NCBI GenBank assembly: GCA_019925105.1
Contig: JAHGAU010000036.1
Coordinates: forward strand, 124,001-188,000
Length of the DNA stretch: 64,000 nt
Direction: 5' to 3'
Origin: Niebla homalea
Taxonomy: Eukaryota; Ascomycota; Lecanoromycetes; Lecanorales; Ramalinaceae
The position numbers and the translations under genes were made by a program. Shown piece by piece: positions 35,301 through 46,365 of this stretch. How positions within the stretch are numbered: position 1 is the first letter of the stretch; every line of letters begins with the position of its first letter. The notes under the pieces were generated by a model. The model was not told the DNA's origin. It was given only the letters and a program-made list of their open reading frames with translations, and searched no databases.

Positions 35301-37276
35301 GCCTTTTCCAAAAAGCCTGCTGTTGATGTGAAATATGTTTCCGGTGCCATTGATGATGGGACGAAGGTCCTGAATGGAGAGAGGATGGTTGCCCCTCGGG
35401 GATAAGGCCATGCAGGCGTTGCCATGCGATTTAGTGTCTTGAGCAGTAACTGGCCCTCGCTTCATTATACAGTCCTTGGCAGGTGAGTGGAATGTTGAGG
35501 GCCACTAACGTCTTGATTCTGCCCCAAAAGATTGTTGTTATCCAGTTGATATGCTTCTGTGAAGAAGCCAACAAACTACAGTGACCGCCAGTGAATTGAG
35601 TGCCAGTGAGCTTGAGAGGTAGGTTTGGTTGTCTTCTTTTTAGAGTCAGCAAGTGTGAGAGCAATCTTAATCTTGGAGTCTTCAATTTGCATCTTATCTC
35701 ACATGAGCCCAAGATTATGGGCGCAATATGTCTATGTGTTCTGTCACTGATCTATATATATAGGGTGAAGATGTGTCTTCTCGTCCTAGAAGTATGAGAT
35801 GGGATCACAATTGAAGAGAAGAGAAGGTGCGCAGGGAAGGTGCTCTTAACAGCACACCGCGGTGATGATGAAGGATGTTGCCGAATAACGCCACATTGCG
35901 TGATGAATGAGAAGGTTATGTACATACTCCAGTAACTTGTGACGTATAAGTGATGCATGCGTGGAATGTATGCGTATGATAGTTATGCGTGACACACAGA
36001 TGTGACGCAGAAAAGCGAGCAATCCATGATTTCACTCTGCTTCCTCGAGCGGATGACCCGACCCTTGAGCTTCGCCTCCTTTTCGGAGCGGAAGAGATAA
36101 GGCGCTCCACATTTCCGGAATTTGTGATTCCTCTTCCATACTCATCCTACATTAATTGACCCTTCCCCCCCCAGCATCTTTCCGTTGCGCAGTGCACCTT
36201 ATACAGAGCCACAACATTATCTCGCCTCTCACGTGTTTCTCCTCTTGAGAGCGCTGGACAAATATCTGCTTGGCAAATAGGTCAAGAATCCAGGAGAAAA
36301 TTGGTCGATCTTTCGGTTTCCTTGATGAAGGAAATGGCTGACACTCTCAATATCCTCATATCTTGACTATGACGGCGGAACGTGTCTTCATGGAACATTG
36401 AGGAAGGGCGATCCAATTGCTGGATATTCCATTCATCAGTAACCTTGAGGTAATCAATGATGGATCAATGCTCCCATCAGACTCATTAGGTTGGACTGAT
36501 TTACGATTCAGATAGCCGTGGGCAAAAGATGATCGAGCCTAAGAGCCGAGAAGGACACCTTTATACCCATTGGATCAAGTAGGACATGTGTCGAAACACA
36601 CAACAATACGCTTTTTGCGCTTTAGCCGCTCTACTACCAGCTCCCGAAGTGGTCACCAACCTCAGGCGCAAGCCATAAAGATCACCCTGGTTGTCGACAG
36701 CGATTGCTAATGGCGCGTGGCAGCCACTGGTCGTGGATTCTAGCACCGGCCCACGAGACTACGCGATTACTTGAATCTCTTTCCCAATCTTGACCTCAAT
36801 TTTTTTGGATTATCATCACAAACAGACCCACATTATATAAACAATGAACTCTCACAACCGAACTTAATTCGGTCTTGGTGCTGAACATCCTAGGGGCCTG
36901 ACAGCCGCTGAGATAGAAGGCCGAGTCGCACAAGCTCTCGGGGTCTACCTAATAGTTACATCACAATGCTATCTGCTCTTCACAAATTCACCGAGATCTT
37001 AAATCCACTAGTAAGACCCATCTCTTACACATTTTGTTGACTTGGAATTCAGTAATCACACATAGCTTCTCCAACCACGTTGTGTGATACGAAAGCCACG
37101 TTCGATGGCACAGAACACATCAATTAAAACACCAGGGACAATCTAACGTTCACTCTTTAGGAAAGCTGTCACTTTTCTCGATCGCCTACATCAGAAAGGA
37201 GAGAGATACAACGCCTGATATAACCAGCTGGTCTGCGCGCGGCTACCGACAAAACGGCACTATTCAAGTTACCAGC
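32336..37276. other. Gene-poor 4.9-kb stretch
   Basis: No ORF with a recognisable domain, and no RNA gene. Many short frames on both strands without codon-level signal. The fragment before GTAAGC at 34,812 looks like a possible exon end but no partner exon was found. Confidence 0.4.
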
Positions 37277-37345
37277 GCGGTTACCTTCAGCCAGTGACTG
37301 CGGTTACCTTCAGCCAGTGACTGCGGTTACTTTCAGCCAGTGACT
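37277..37345 (+). repeat. 23-bp tandem repeat, three copies
   Basis: GCGGTTACCTTCAGCCAGTG plus ACT at 37277, 37300 and 37323; the third copy has one C-to-T change. Confidence 0.9.
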
Positions 37346-39659
37346 GTATTTGAAATCTGTCCACGATTTTATTATAGAATCTGTAGCTGTCAGCTTCTTA
37401 CCATCGTTCGATCCTACATTGTCAGCGCCTTCGATGAATTTCCAGAGAGATATCAACTCATGTTGACTCAAATGGTCTTGCGCTTGCATTTTACAACAAC
37501 AGTCGCTCTTATCATGCGCGGGCGCCGGGATGTCAACTCGTCTTCTGACAGTCTTCTCCATCAAGGAAACGAGCATCAGATCCCGCGTCTTTGCAGAAAA
37601 TTCCATTACATATCAGCGACGAAACCGCATTCGTGACGCCAGTGGATGCCCGGCCAGCATGTGTTGTAGGTGGGTAATTAGCCACCTTCGGTGCCCAATC
37701 TCATCCTTCTTTCTTTCCTTCGCATTGCATTTACTACCTAAATCCAGTGGCTACTTTGCTACCCACTATTTCGTACCCGCAGATTCTGTTAGCAGATACG
37801 CATTCAATTTGGGTGCTACGCAATACTCACATAATGGGGAGTAAGGCGGGCACAATCAGCCTTGAACAACAACTGGACATTGAGATGGCATGCGGTGGTG
37901 TCTTCTCATTACACCTTGACGATCGTCAAAGGAAAGCTGACCAGGGTTAATGATTACCTGATCTAACACACCCGGCTCCGAGATCAGTACGAAGTAAATT
38001 GCTGACTTTGGCCGGGCATCAAGCATTCCCAACCACCCTTAAGAGAAGCCTCAAAGGAAAAGGTGAAGAATTTCAATTCAATGCATATGGCGCAGGTATT
38101 CAGCACCTAATCTCTGGGCACCACGCAATTACAAATTTTCAGCAGCTGGTCATGCGCACCCAGAAAAGTCGTGTTCTGGCCTCCTGGTCTCAATGCAAAG
38201 AATTTCTTGGGTCCTCGAACCCTTCTGGCGGAACCTCAGGCGGTACGGAGGGAGGGCCGACAAGCTTACCTTAAAGGAAGCCATGAACAATGACTCTGCA
38301 GGCCTCCAGGTGAATCGGATAAAGGCTTCGTTCTACATTTTCCCTGGATGTCAAGCGACTATACGACGCCCCCGGGTAGGAAACGCTCAACTCTCTATTG
38401 ACAGAATGGTCAAAGGATAACAAGGTAGTAAGCAGACAAGATTGCACTCGGCCGAAAGAGACGCACAAGACGAGATAAACAGAGCGAATCAGTACATGAT
38501 GAAAGAGCGAGTGGCGATCCGACTGGCTGAATGGACGAGCCGGACGAAGAGCTGGGGACGGGCTTGTTAGAGTAGAGGGAAAAGGCATGAAGGGTGATGT
38601 AAGAATACTGAACCTGGCCAACGACCCTTACTGCGTATCTCGGACCCTGCTCAGCCAGGCTTGACAGGCGTTGCTTCATATTTGCATTACGCTACTTTCT
38701 ATACGAAGATGTCGACCCATGACTGCGATATACAATCATAGCTCTACGACCCTAAATATATACACATCAGCACATTCGCGACCTCAGGATCGTAGCGCTC
38801 ATACTATTTCCGCGGAAGTCTCCAGATCCACTCAGGCAGTCCAGCGTTTTCTCTCCATTTGCCAAGGTCCACCATGTCATTCATTGATTTGGAATGGACG
38901 GCAAATACCACTGCAGCGGAGGCCATAGAGTGCTTTTTAACCTCGCTTTGCCAAACCGAGGGGTATCCAAATTACTACTCATCATTGAAGTGCTTCCAAC
39001 GCTCTTGTTCTGGTATCAAGCTTTGTGGTTAGGTGCATCATCATTCAATTGAGGGACGACGAAGGGGTCATACTTGCGTTGCCTCAAATAATGGTCTCGG
39101 TCAGTTAGATTTCGAGTACATTACAGCCCATCCCCAATGGCTCAGCTGTCCAACCTCCAAGTCCTCTATACTCAACACCATGTGAGTTCCAGCAGCAGGG
39201 ACAAAGTCCGAACAACGATGAAGGCAGCTCTAACGGCAAGTACTCAGTCACTTGGGCCAAAGTAATGGACAGCAAATTCTCTGTCAGGAAGATGGTGATG
39301 GGGCAGATCCTGGCGTTGACCCAGACGTGGAACTCATCAAGACTATTTCCCAGATCAATATGAGCCATTCTTCTTTCCTTTCATAATATAAAGAAGCTTT
39401 CAATCCAGTTCAATTCCTGCATCCTTGTTCTTCTGCTGAATCTATCATGAACCCGGTTCTGGACTCCCTATCATAATCTCAAGCTCGAACCCTGATATGG
39501 GTCACTGGTTATCTCTACAATACGCAATAGGAGACTTTCAACTTCAACGATTCAGAACACTCCCTCAACTTTGCTGTCACGCAGTCTAAGACGCTGCAAC
39601 CGAGGTGCCAGAATGGGCGCCAAAGGGCAGAATTAGGCAGGCGCGTGGCTGCCCTGATG
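37346..39659. other. Gene-poor 2.3-kb stretch
   Basis: No supported gene. A minus-strand 87-codon frame at 39105-39368 (MAHIDLGNSLDEFHVWVNAR...) is open but unrecognised and could be chance. Confidence 0.4.
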
Positions 39660-39920
39660 GTTCACGTGGAACACTCAACGGAGTACCGGTTCTTTGGGAG
39701 AGATACCCCGTCACCAGGTATGCAGCCCATAATTGGTCAACTACTCTTCTCCTGATCTCTTATAGGACTCAATTCCGAAAACCGGATCTCATTGATGACA
39801 GCATCAGAGGAGCTTGAGGGGGACGAGGTCGAAGAGTCCGAGACCGCACCGTCAGAGGGAGAGGATAAGGGCGAAAAATCGGAAAATGAACATAATATAG
39901 AGGCGGAAGGAGAAAGCTAA
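39660..39920 (+). CDS. Possible C-terminal exons of an acidic protein fragment
   Basis: A frame VEHSTEYRFFGRDTPSPG runs to a GT at about 39,718 and, after a TATAG acceptor near 39,765, joins in phase to LNSENRISLMTASEELEGDE. A strongly acidic tail (EVEESETAPSEGEDKGEK) follows, with a TAA near 39,920. No start or upstream exons were found, so this is at most the end of a decayed gene. Confidence 0.25.
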
Positions 39921-40033
39921 ATGGGAAAGGGGATACGAAAACCCTGTCATCGAGCTCAGGGTCGCAATCAATGTAGTGGATTAGAAATGCTGTACTTCGT
40001 TTAACGTTTAGCTTAACGGGTACCCTCAGTTGA

Positions 40034-40348
40034 TTACTGAGGGTTGGCAGGTCGGCCTCTTGCTTTACGTGTTCCTCTTTTCACCTCAGCTTGTGATCTT
40101 GGTCCAAACTGCTTGTCGTAGTCCATCATCAATTCCTTGGCTTCGTTCAAATCATCCCGATTGTACCAGACGTTATGGCCTTTTGACCATCCCTTCCATT
40201 TCACGAGGTATTGTACACTTTGCGGCGGGGAGGCAGGCGGCGGGGAGGCAGGAACAGCCTCCCATAATACATCAAGAACGGCCAGTGACGAATTACCACG
40301 CGGCGTCCAAGGGTCAAGTCGACGAACTGCGGACAGAACCACGAGCAT
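40034..40348 (-). pseudogene. Chromodomain relic of a gypsy-type polyprotein
   Basis: The minus frame contains VQYLVKWKGWSKGHNVWYNR followed by DDLNEAKELMMDYDKQF. This is the beta strands and C-terminal helix of a chromodomain, and a stop follows at 40034, as at the end of chromoviral pol. The usual WxxE before DL is WYNRD. Upstream sequence is scrambled between frames. It is not a copy of the element at 9859-17508, whose chromodomain reads differently, and it has much less RIP damage. Confidence 0.65.
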
Positions 40349-40965
40349 TCAAAAGGAATGTCGAGGACTTGTTTACTGCTGGTCCTCGAGGCACGATTAA
40401 CCTTCAATGTCCCTCCATCCAGACTACTAAGACTTTGATTTGATTAGGACTACACCAGCGCACTGTCGACTGCATACACGCCCTCCTCGGTAAGAGCTCC
40501 TTCCTCCAAGCTGAGCTGACATTGAGCTGGGTGAAAATTGGTTGCTGCGGGGAGTACCGTGGCGTCCTTACAGGCACAGCCTGGTGAGGCTAGCGCCGTC
40601 ACAGCGACGAAAGACTCCCACCGGAAGCTTGCGAAGAAGAGAAAAGCCCAAGCTTGTCGCAGAGAAGGAGAAGGCGGAGGGGGCAATCACGTTACCGCTT
40701 CACAGAGATAACCCTGACATGTGGCGGCACGTCTTCCGCGACATTTCACAAACGACATCCAACATCAGCACGGAAGAAATACAAAGAAGAAACGGCAAGC
40801 AACTTGAGTGGCCATTTTGAGGTCATTGTGATAGACGAAGCCAAAAATATTCCTTAACGATTTCGCCCCTGCGTATTAAGGCAGCAGCCGATTGTCCGAC
40901 GGTTTACAAGGCAAGAGGTGTGGACGTGCACGCGCAAATTATGATCTGAGCTAACACCCATTAGA

Positions 40966-41214
40966 TTTCCCTGGATCGTTGGGATGGGGCATCGATCCGC
41001 TTTTCTGACCATTACAGCCTACCGACCGGAGTATATGCGATTCCTGCGGGGCTAACATGCACACGATCATCTGATTCATTCACAGAGTACGGAGGGTATC
41101 AGATCGGTACCGTGGAGGGTCTGGATACCTTCATCGTGGCTGTCTTTGCGCTTACGCATGAATATCGCGAGACGTGCGGACCGCTAAAGGGTACTGAATG
41201 GGAACCTGGGTGAA
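40966..41214 (+). pseudogene. Unrecognised exon-like coding fragment
   Basis: A frame that opens after an AG reads ISLDRWDGASIRFSDHYSLP, TGVYAIPAGLTCTRSSDS and YGGYQIGTVEGLDTFIVAVF, ending at a TGA near 41,214. It lacks an ATG and a long upstream partner. Composition looks coding, but no family was recognised. Confidence 0.3.
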
Positions 41215-42333
41215 AGTGGGCTTAATTGCGAGAGGGATGAGGGGGAGGGGGAGGAGCCAAGGTGTGACTCAGAGTATGATACGAGGAACGACCACAGGAT
41301 CATAGAAGGAGGAGCTGCCGATGAGTGCTTCACACCTCACCACTCATGCACGCTGCAAGAGCAAGGAAAGAATCATCGTAAGAGGAAGAATATACTTCCA
41401 GAGCCTGATAGCTAAGCGAGAAACTCTAATTGGAGTAAGCCCAAAATCGCCACGATTTAATTGGGCAACCTTCACCCTGAGCAAATTCTTCATCATTCCG
41501 TGCGTCTGAGGCTATGCTTGACCCACTGCTATCACCTAAAAATACCGCGTTGTCGATGGAGAGCCTAAGCTCTGAGCAAGCTTCTCATGTATTTCAGGCT
41601 ATGCCTGACCCCTGAAGGCTCCCATTATTTGCACCCAAAAACGCTATGTTTCCAGGAAAGAACCTAGGCGTATCTCCAGCCTTACTATCGCACCCATCCC
41701 TGGTAAAGGTGGTGGGGGGAGAGAAAGGGGGGGAGCGGGGGAAGGGGGGCCCGACGGTAAAGGGGGTGGGGCCGAAATCTTATTGTCTGAGACTTCAACA
41801 AACGGCAGGGTGGGGTAGAGGAAACGGGATAGAAATTCCTTAACAACATGCTAGAGAGTGGCCGCACCTGAATAATTTCTGATGCTAGATTTGACAACAA
41901 TTACTCCTGACTCTTCTTTTCTTCTAGATTATTCTGCGTTGATCCTCTGCGGTCGAATCCTTGCCGCTCTTCTTCCCCCATAATTTTCACACTGTTCTCG
42001 CCTTCTCGGCTGTGAATAGATAAGCTTAATTTTAGAAACACAATGCAATTGCTGAAGGCCACGCGGAGGTAGTCACGAATGACAGGCTTTCGATTTATCA
42101 TTAATCGGCCAATGCTACCGTACCTACAGCTAGGTGCAGCAACCTTGGCGCATTTTATTCCGAACTGGATTGGTTCCAACAAATCGAGCTTATCGGAGGC
42201 TTTTGCACAAGGCATGCCTGACGAACTCGCCTGCCGTTGACGGATCGCCGGCCCCCGTCGCTCTGTTCTGCCCAAGCTGCGCCCCAGCGCTATTGGTGTG
42301 GTGGTGTCCATGTGCAAGAAACTTAAGGTATCT
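41215..42333. other. Intergenic, upstream of the two-TM protein gene
   Basis: Contains a purine-rich, G-rich patch at 41,700-41,770. No gene was recognised; the antisense frame reaching 42,795 is a shadow of the next gene. Confidence 0.45.
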
Positions 42334-42450
42334 CTCGACAGAACCTCGCCCTTCCCTCCTCATAGTCCCATCTTCTGTCCCTTTCAGACTCATCGCTTGA
42401 CAGAATTTCGCTCTTCCCTCCTCACAGTCCCCATCTTTTGTCTCTTTAAG
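42334..42450 (+). repeat. Duplicated ~55-bp pyrimidine-rich leader block
   Basis: CTCGACAGAACCTCGCCCTT (42334 onward) recurs as CTTGACAGAATTTCGCTCTT (42396 onward), both followed by CCCTCCTCA, AGTCCC and a TCTTTTGTC-like end. The second copy differs mostly by C-to-T. It lies 11-127 bp before the ATG, so it is likely transcribed leader or core promoter. Confidence 0.8.
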
Positions 42451-42460
42451 ATACCTCACA

Positions 42461-43960
42461 ATGCATTCATCTGTCTTCTCATATGGCCTCAGTCGGCCGT
42501 ACCCTTTCAATTGGTTCACACCTGCTGTTGTCGTTGGCGGCATCCTCGCCTTGGTCCTAGTGTCTTTAATCAACGTTGCAACGGCAGGATACCAGCTGGT
42601 CTCGACTACTTCTATCAATCCAAACGAAACACAGTCAAGCCATTCCTGGATCAAAGGTTGGCCATCGTTCCTCATAGGCCAAATGCACCCAACCTGCGAA
42701 CCGTCGACGATTCCTGTGGGCACCCAGCTATACACCAACAATTCTGCCCTCTCATACACCTTGCGGGGAGTGTGGCAGGAAATTGGTAACGGCACAGGGC
42801 AAAGCGTCTTAGGATCTCTAGTGTATCATAATAATCAGCTAGAGAATTGCTCGATAGGTTCCGTGCAGATTCAGATGAGAAGTCTTGATCGCTCCGCAAC
42901 CCAGATTTCACAGCAGCAAACAGGTGCTCTATTGACCGCTTCCACGATGTGCAGCATACAAACAGCCCAAGGCCATGTCATGCTCAATTTAACGACAGAT
43001 TACGAGCTTGTCACCAACAACGTTATAAAGGTTTTTGGCTTTAGCTTGCAGACATTCATGGGTAGAAATGTGACCTACAAGAGCAGTCTTTACCTTGGCG
43101 AGACCCTCCTGGCAATGTACTGGATTCAACTCACCAACGCATATAATGCTGAGAACCAGGACCCGGCCTACCAGCTTTACGAAGGAACACTCTCTTTTTT
43201 TCGTAACCAAACTGACATCCCCAATGAGACTGACGATATAAAATCTCTTGACTTCTTCACCCCCGACTGTTTTTTTGTTCCCTTTAGTGGTACTGGCAGT
43301 GTATCCGAGGTTCAATTCTGCGATACTTCATCAGTTGCTGGCTCAACAGTTGCTAACCTGGCCAGCGGAAACGGCAGTGCTACGGCTCCCTTGCCGGACA
43401 TCTGGATACCGGCCGATAGCATATCAAAAGCCTTATACTTCACTGTTCTCGCAGATCTCGGTCAGCAGTCGCAACCCAATATATTGGTCAATGAAAGCCT
43501 CCTCGAATACTTCACCCAAAACTTCACAAATATCTCGCAAAATTATGAACAGAAAAAAGATCCCTGGGGGGAAGACGTTAATCCGGCACAGCTCGACCTT
43601 CCACATTACCCATACGGAATAGGTCTAAACACATCAACTTACTACTTGGGGGTCAATGCGTCAACCTTGGCAACAAATTACTTGTGCCAGGTTCCGCAGC
43701 CTAAGCCTGCGGCATCTCTGGTGTTTGCAGTTCTGGTCGCAGACCTGGTTCTATTGCAAGGCCTATGGAGACTATTCACCTTGACCGTCGACTTCATCAT
43801 GGGAAAGAGGTATCCAGAGATGGGCTACTGCAATGGATGCTTGGAGCAGAAGCACGGAGACGTTCGAGTGCATGGTGATAACCATGCGCGGCTTCTGCAA
43901 AAGGGACAGTATCACGCCGTTACTCAGGCAGATCAAGTGTCTTCGATCTCAAAGGAATAA
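42461..43960 (+). CDS. Uncharacterised two-TM glycoprotein, 499 aa
   Basis: A single-exon gene with no frame damage. One hydrophobic helix is near residues 20-42 (TPAVVVGGILALVLVSLI) and another near 424-449 (ASLVFAVLVADLVLLQG). Between them lies a ~380-residue, presumably extracytoplasmic, region with many N-x-S/T sites (for example NETQ, NNSA, NGTG, NCSIG, NLTT, NVTY, NESLL, NFTN, NASTL) and several Cys. The short cytosolic tail has a small Cys motif CNGC and His-rich stretch. Proteins of this layout occur in many filamentous ascomycetes without a known function; I do not recognise a named domain. The ATG at 42461 follows TCACA, a good context, and starts just before the first helix. Confidence 0.85.
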   Translation: MHSSVFSYGLSRPYPFNWFTPAVVVGGILALVLVSLINVATAGYQLVSTTSINPNETQSSHSWIKGWPSFLIGQMHPTCEPSTIPVGTQLYTNNSALSYTLRGVWQEIGNGTGQSVLGSLVYHNNQLENCSIGSVQIQMRSLDRSATQISQQQTGALLTASTMCSIQTAQGHVMLNLTTDYELVTNNVIKVFGFSLQTFMGRNVTYKSSLYLGETLLAMYWIQLTNAYNAENQDPAYQLYEGTLSFFRNQTDIPNETDDIKSLDFFTPDCFFVPFSGTGSVSEVQFCDTSSVAGSTVANLASGNGSATAPLPDIWIPADSISKALYFTVLADLGQQSQPNILVNESLLEYFTQNFTNISQNYEQKKDPWGEDVNPAQLDLPHYPYGIGLNTSTYYLGVNASTLATNYLCQVPQPKPAASLVFAVLVADLVLLQGLWRLFTLTVDFIMGKRYPEMGYCNGCLEQKHGDVRVHGDNHARLLQKGQYHAVTQADQVSSISKE

Positions 43961-44147
43961 GATGGGCCTCTTCAGAAAAGGTGCCAGTGTCTCTCCCGCC
44001 AGCATATTGGTCTGTGAAGCCGTTGCTGACAACACTAGGCGCTGCAACACAAGTAGAACGGCGGGCGCTTCGAGTTGGCTCCATATAAATGGCCTAAGAA
44101 GGAATTTTCTTTTGAATCTGTGCCATTGCAATGGCGCTTGAGCTTGA

Positions 44148-44555
44148 TTATTCAGCAGAGACACTTCTTGATATACTAACAGGTTGTGAAAGTATACGAT
44201 AGCAGCTTCTTATCCTAAAGCCATCCTCCATCTGATTCTGTATCGTGTAATTCATCATCTGGTCCAGCGAGAGCTCCAGCATCTTTTTCAGACGAGTATT
44301 CTTCGACCGCGGCAGACTCTCAAGACGCAGCATCGGGTGAAAGATACGGCTTTCGTCATAAGGAACAGCTTCTCCGCAATCAAGAAATTCTGGCGTGCAA
44401 GGCCCGATGCCAAAGTTGTTAACTTCTCCAAACAGTGGCTGCTGACCGGGACTTGATATGGAGGCATCCGCACTGCATGTTTCCCATACATCGCGATAGA
44501 TTTTGGAGGTGTCAAACGTTACTAGGGCTACCAAGGATTTGAGCAAGCGGCACAT
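44148..44555 (-). CDS. Uncharacterised ORF, 135 aa
   Basis: An open minus frame starts MCRLLKSLVALVTFDTSKIY and contains EFLDCGEAVPYDESRIFHPM. The amino-acid mix looks coding and it is convergent with the two-TM gene. No domain, signal peptide or splice partner was recognised; it could be a remnant or chance. Confidence 0.3.
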   Translation of the reverse strand: MCRLLKSLVALVTFDTSKIYRDVWETCSADASISSPGQQPLFGEVNNFGIGPCTPEFLDCGEAVPYDESRIFHPMLRLESLPRSKNTRLKKMLELSLDQMMNYTIQNQMEDGFRIRSCYRILSQPVSISRSVSAE

Positions 44556-45185
44556 GTTAGGCTTCTCAAACCCGAATTAGCGTGTTCAAAATTGGTGTCT
44601 TTTCCTTGGCGTTTCGACTCCACCCCCACCCCAAAATTCCGTGCAGTACGGAATAGAACTTCTCATGATATTTTGATCAAATCAGCCTCTTCTAGATCTT
44701 TGAGGACGCATAATATATTATATGCTGTTCTCCAATGTCCATATTACAGAGTATGTGGTAAGAACCAAAAACCCAAAAGCCTGGTTTTTGAGTGGACTTC
44801 TAGTTGCTGAAGGGCGTAAATTTTGGTTTGCGTGGTGGGATTGGGGTGGTGTCAAAATGCCAAGGAAACGATATCGATTTTGAATATGCTAAAATAGATA
44901 TCGATTTTCCGGTCACACAGCCAGCCTCCTCATTTCTGATTTCTGGCACTTCTCCCTCATCATATCCCCCACTATTCGACTCTTCTCACGCCGGCTTAGA
45001 GCCATCGTACATCTACAAAACTCGACTCTAGCTTGCCTAGCATTCGACCTACCTCTACCAAATTGCTCTTAATTGCACTGACCCTGGACCATTTCACGTG
45101 AGCTGGTTCTAGTTCTTCTATCCAATGCTTTACGCTGTGACTCAAACCGCAATTCGATATCTGGCGCTGGCTTCCTAAGCCTCAA
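44556..45185. other. Intergenic, promoter region of the next gene
   Basis: No gene seen. A short repeated AAACGATATCGATTTT / AAATAGATATCGATTTTCC block occurs at about 44,868-44,912. Confidence 0.4.
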
Positions 45186-46082
45186 ATGGCGTCGCAGGTG
45201 ATGACAAAAGAAGGCATCGACAGTGGTTTCGTCGGACAAATGCTGCATGTCCACCGCACCCTTTCTGATCAGGCATCAGAATGCTCTGAAGAAGAAGACT
45301 TCACAACCTTTGCCAAAGAATTCCTTGGTCAGGATGTTCGCCCACCCGCTCACTCCACTCGCTCTACTGGACGGATCTCTACACCTAAAGGAATCCGCTC
45401 AGAGCACACAACCCCCAAACCCCCCTCCGACGACCGAGTACTGCAGCCACCCCAGAAACGACAGCGATCTGGGAATGCGGCAATAGGACGAGATCCTCCC
45501 GAAACGCCAGGTCGCCTATCGACAGCCTCACTCATTCCGACCCCACCCCACTCGAACTCACCACGCGTGGACAAGGACAAGTTCCCGAAGCACTTCCTCA
45601 ACGGGCCAAGGGCAACGCCGCCTACCGCTTCTCCACCAGCTGACATCCCAACCAAAGTCACGAAGCAGACGCTCAAACGGACGCTGGATCAGTACCTCGA
45701 CCTCCCTCAGCTCGACACTGAAGTCAAAGAAGCTTGGAACGTGTACTTGGAGAAAGAGGCCGCATATAATGAAGCAGTGCTGCGGTATGGCAAGGTCTCT
45801 GCGCCACCCATCAGTGGCTCCGGCGCCCGAATGCAGTCCCGCGAGGCAGTGCGCGCGACCAGCCAGCAGAGAGGCATCAATACAACGACCTTCTGTGATA
45901 GCTTAAGAGAACTCACTGTCAGCCTCCGCTGCCGCTACGACGAGATGAATGAGGCTGGGCAGATGTATGCCAATCTGAAGGACGCAGAGGCCAACATTGA
46001 TGTGAAAAGAGCGGCTTTTTGGGAGATGTTTGCTCAATGGGAGCAAGAGCACGATTCAGCACAACAAAGGGTAGGAGGATGA
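45186..46082 (+). CDS. Uncharacterised, probably nuclear protein, 298 aa
   Basis: An intact single-exon frame. Residues 1-50 include an acidic ASECSEEEDFTTFAKEFLG patch. Residues 50-160 are Pro/Ser/Thr-rich and disordered, with a basic cluster PPQKRQRSG that could act as a nuclear signal. Residues 160-295 are helical with coiled-coil character (VKEAWNVYLEKEAAYNEAVL, then FWEMFAQWEQEHDS). No catalytic motif was seen. The layout suggests a scaffold or regulatory protein of fungal-restricted distribution. The first ATG follows CTCAA and is taken as the start; a second in-frame Met is at codon 6. Confidence 0.7.
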   Translation: MASQVMTKEGIDSGFVGQMLHVHRTLSDQASECSEEEDFTTFAKEFLGQDVRPPAHSTRSTGRISTPKGIRSEHTTPKPPSDDRVLQPPQKRQRSGNAAIGRDPPETPGRLSTASLIPTPPHSNSPRVDKDKFPKHFLNGPRATPPTASPPADIPTKVTKQTLKRTLDQYLDLPQLDTEVKEAWNVYLEKEAAYNEAVLRYGKVSAPPISGSGARMQSREAVRATSQQRGINTTTFCDSLRELTVSLRCRYDEMNEAGQMYANLKDAEANIDVKRAAFWEMFAQWEQEHDSAQQRVGG

Positions 46083-46365
46083 AGCCTTCTTGAAGCGTTT
46101 TGAGCGATTGCGAATAGCGTTAGCGTTGCGTTACTCTGGATTTGAGTGAGCTCTGGCCTCCAAGATGAGACAATAAGCGTATGATATTCCCAATTTTTCG
46201 GTTTGTAACTGTTCACCAGCGCTGTATGCAAGGCATCACGATAATGAAGTTCCACATGGATGGTTCCCCAGTCTCCTTCCCAGTCCAGTGATACAACACT
46301 GTACTTATCTTACATTCTGCAAACTCAGGTGAGCCTGGTATAATCTGTAAGCCCTCCTCGCCCTG
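46083..46365. other. Intergenic
   Basis: 3' flank of the 298-aa gene and end of the P450 relic. No feature recognised. Confidence 0.4.

Noticed and set aside
42190..42795. 201-codon open frame (-)
   Set aside because: It overlaps the leader and start of the intact plus-strand two-TM gene, with no domain of its own.
45350..45676. 108-codon open frame (-)
   Set aside because: It is antisense to the 298-aa gene at 45186-46082, in its Pro/Ser-rich part.
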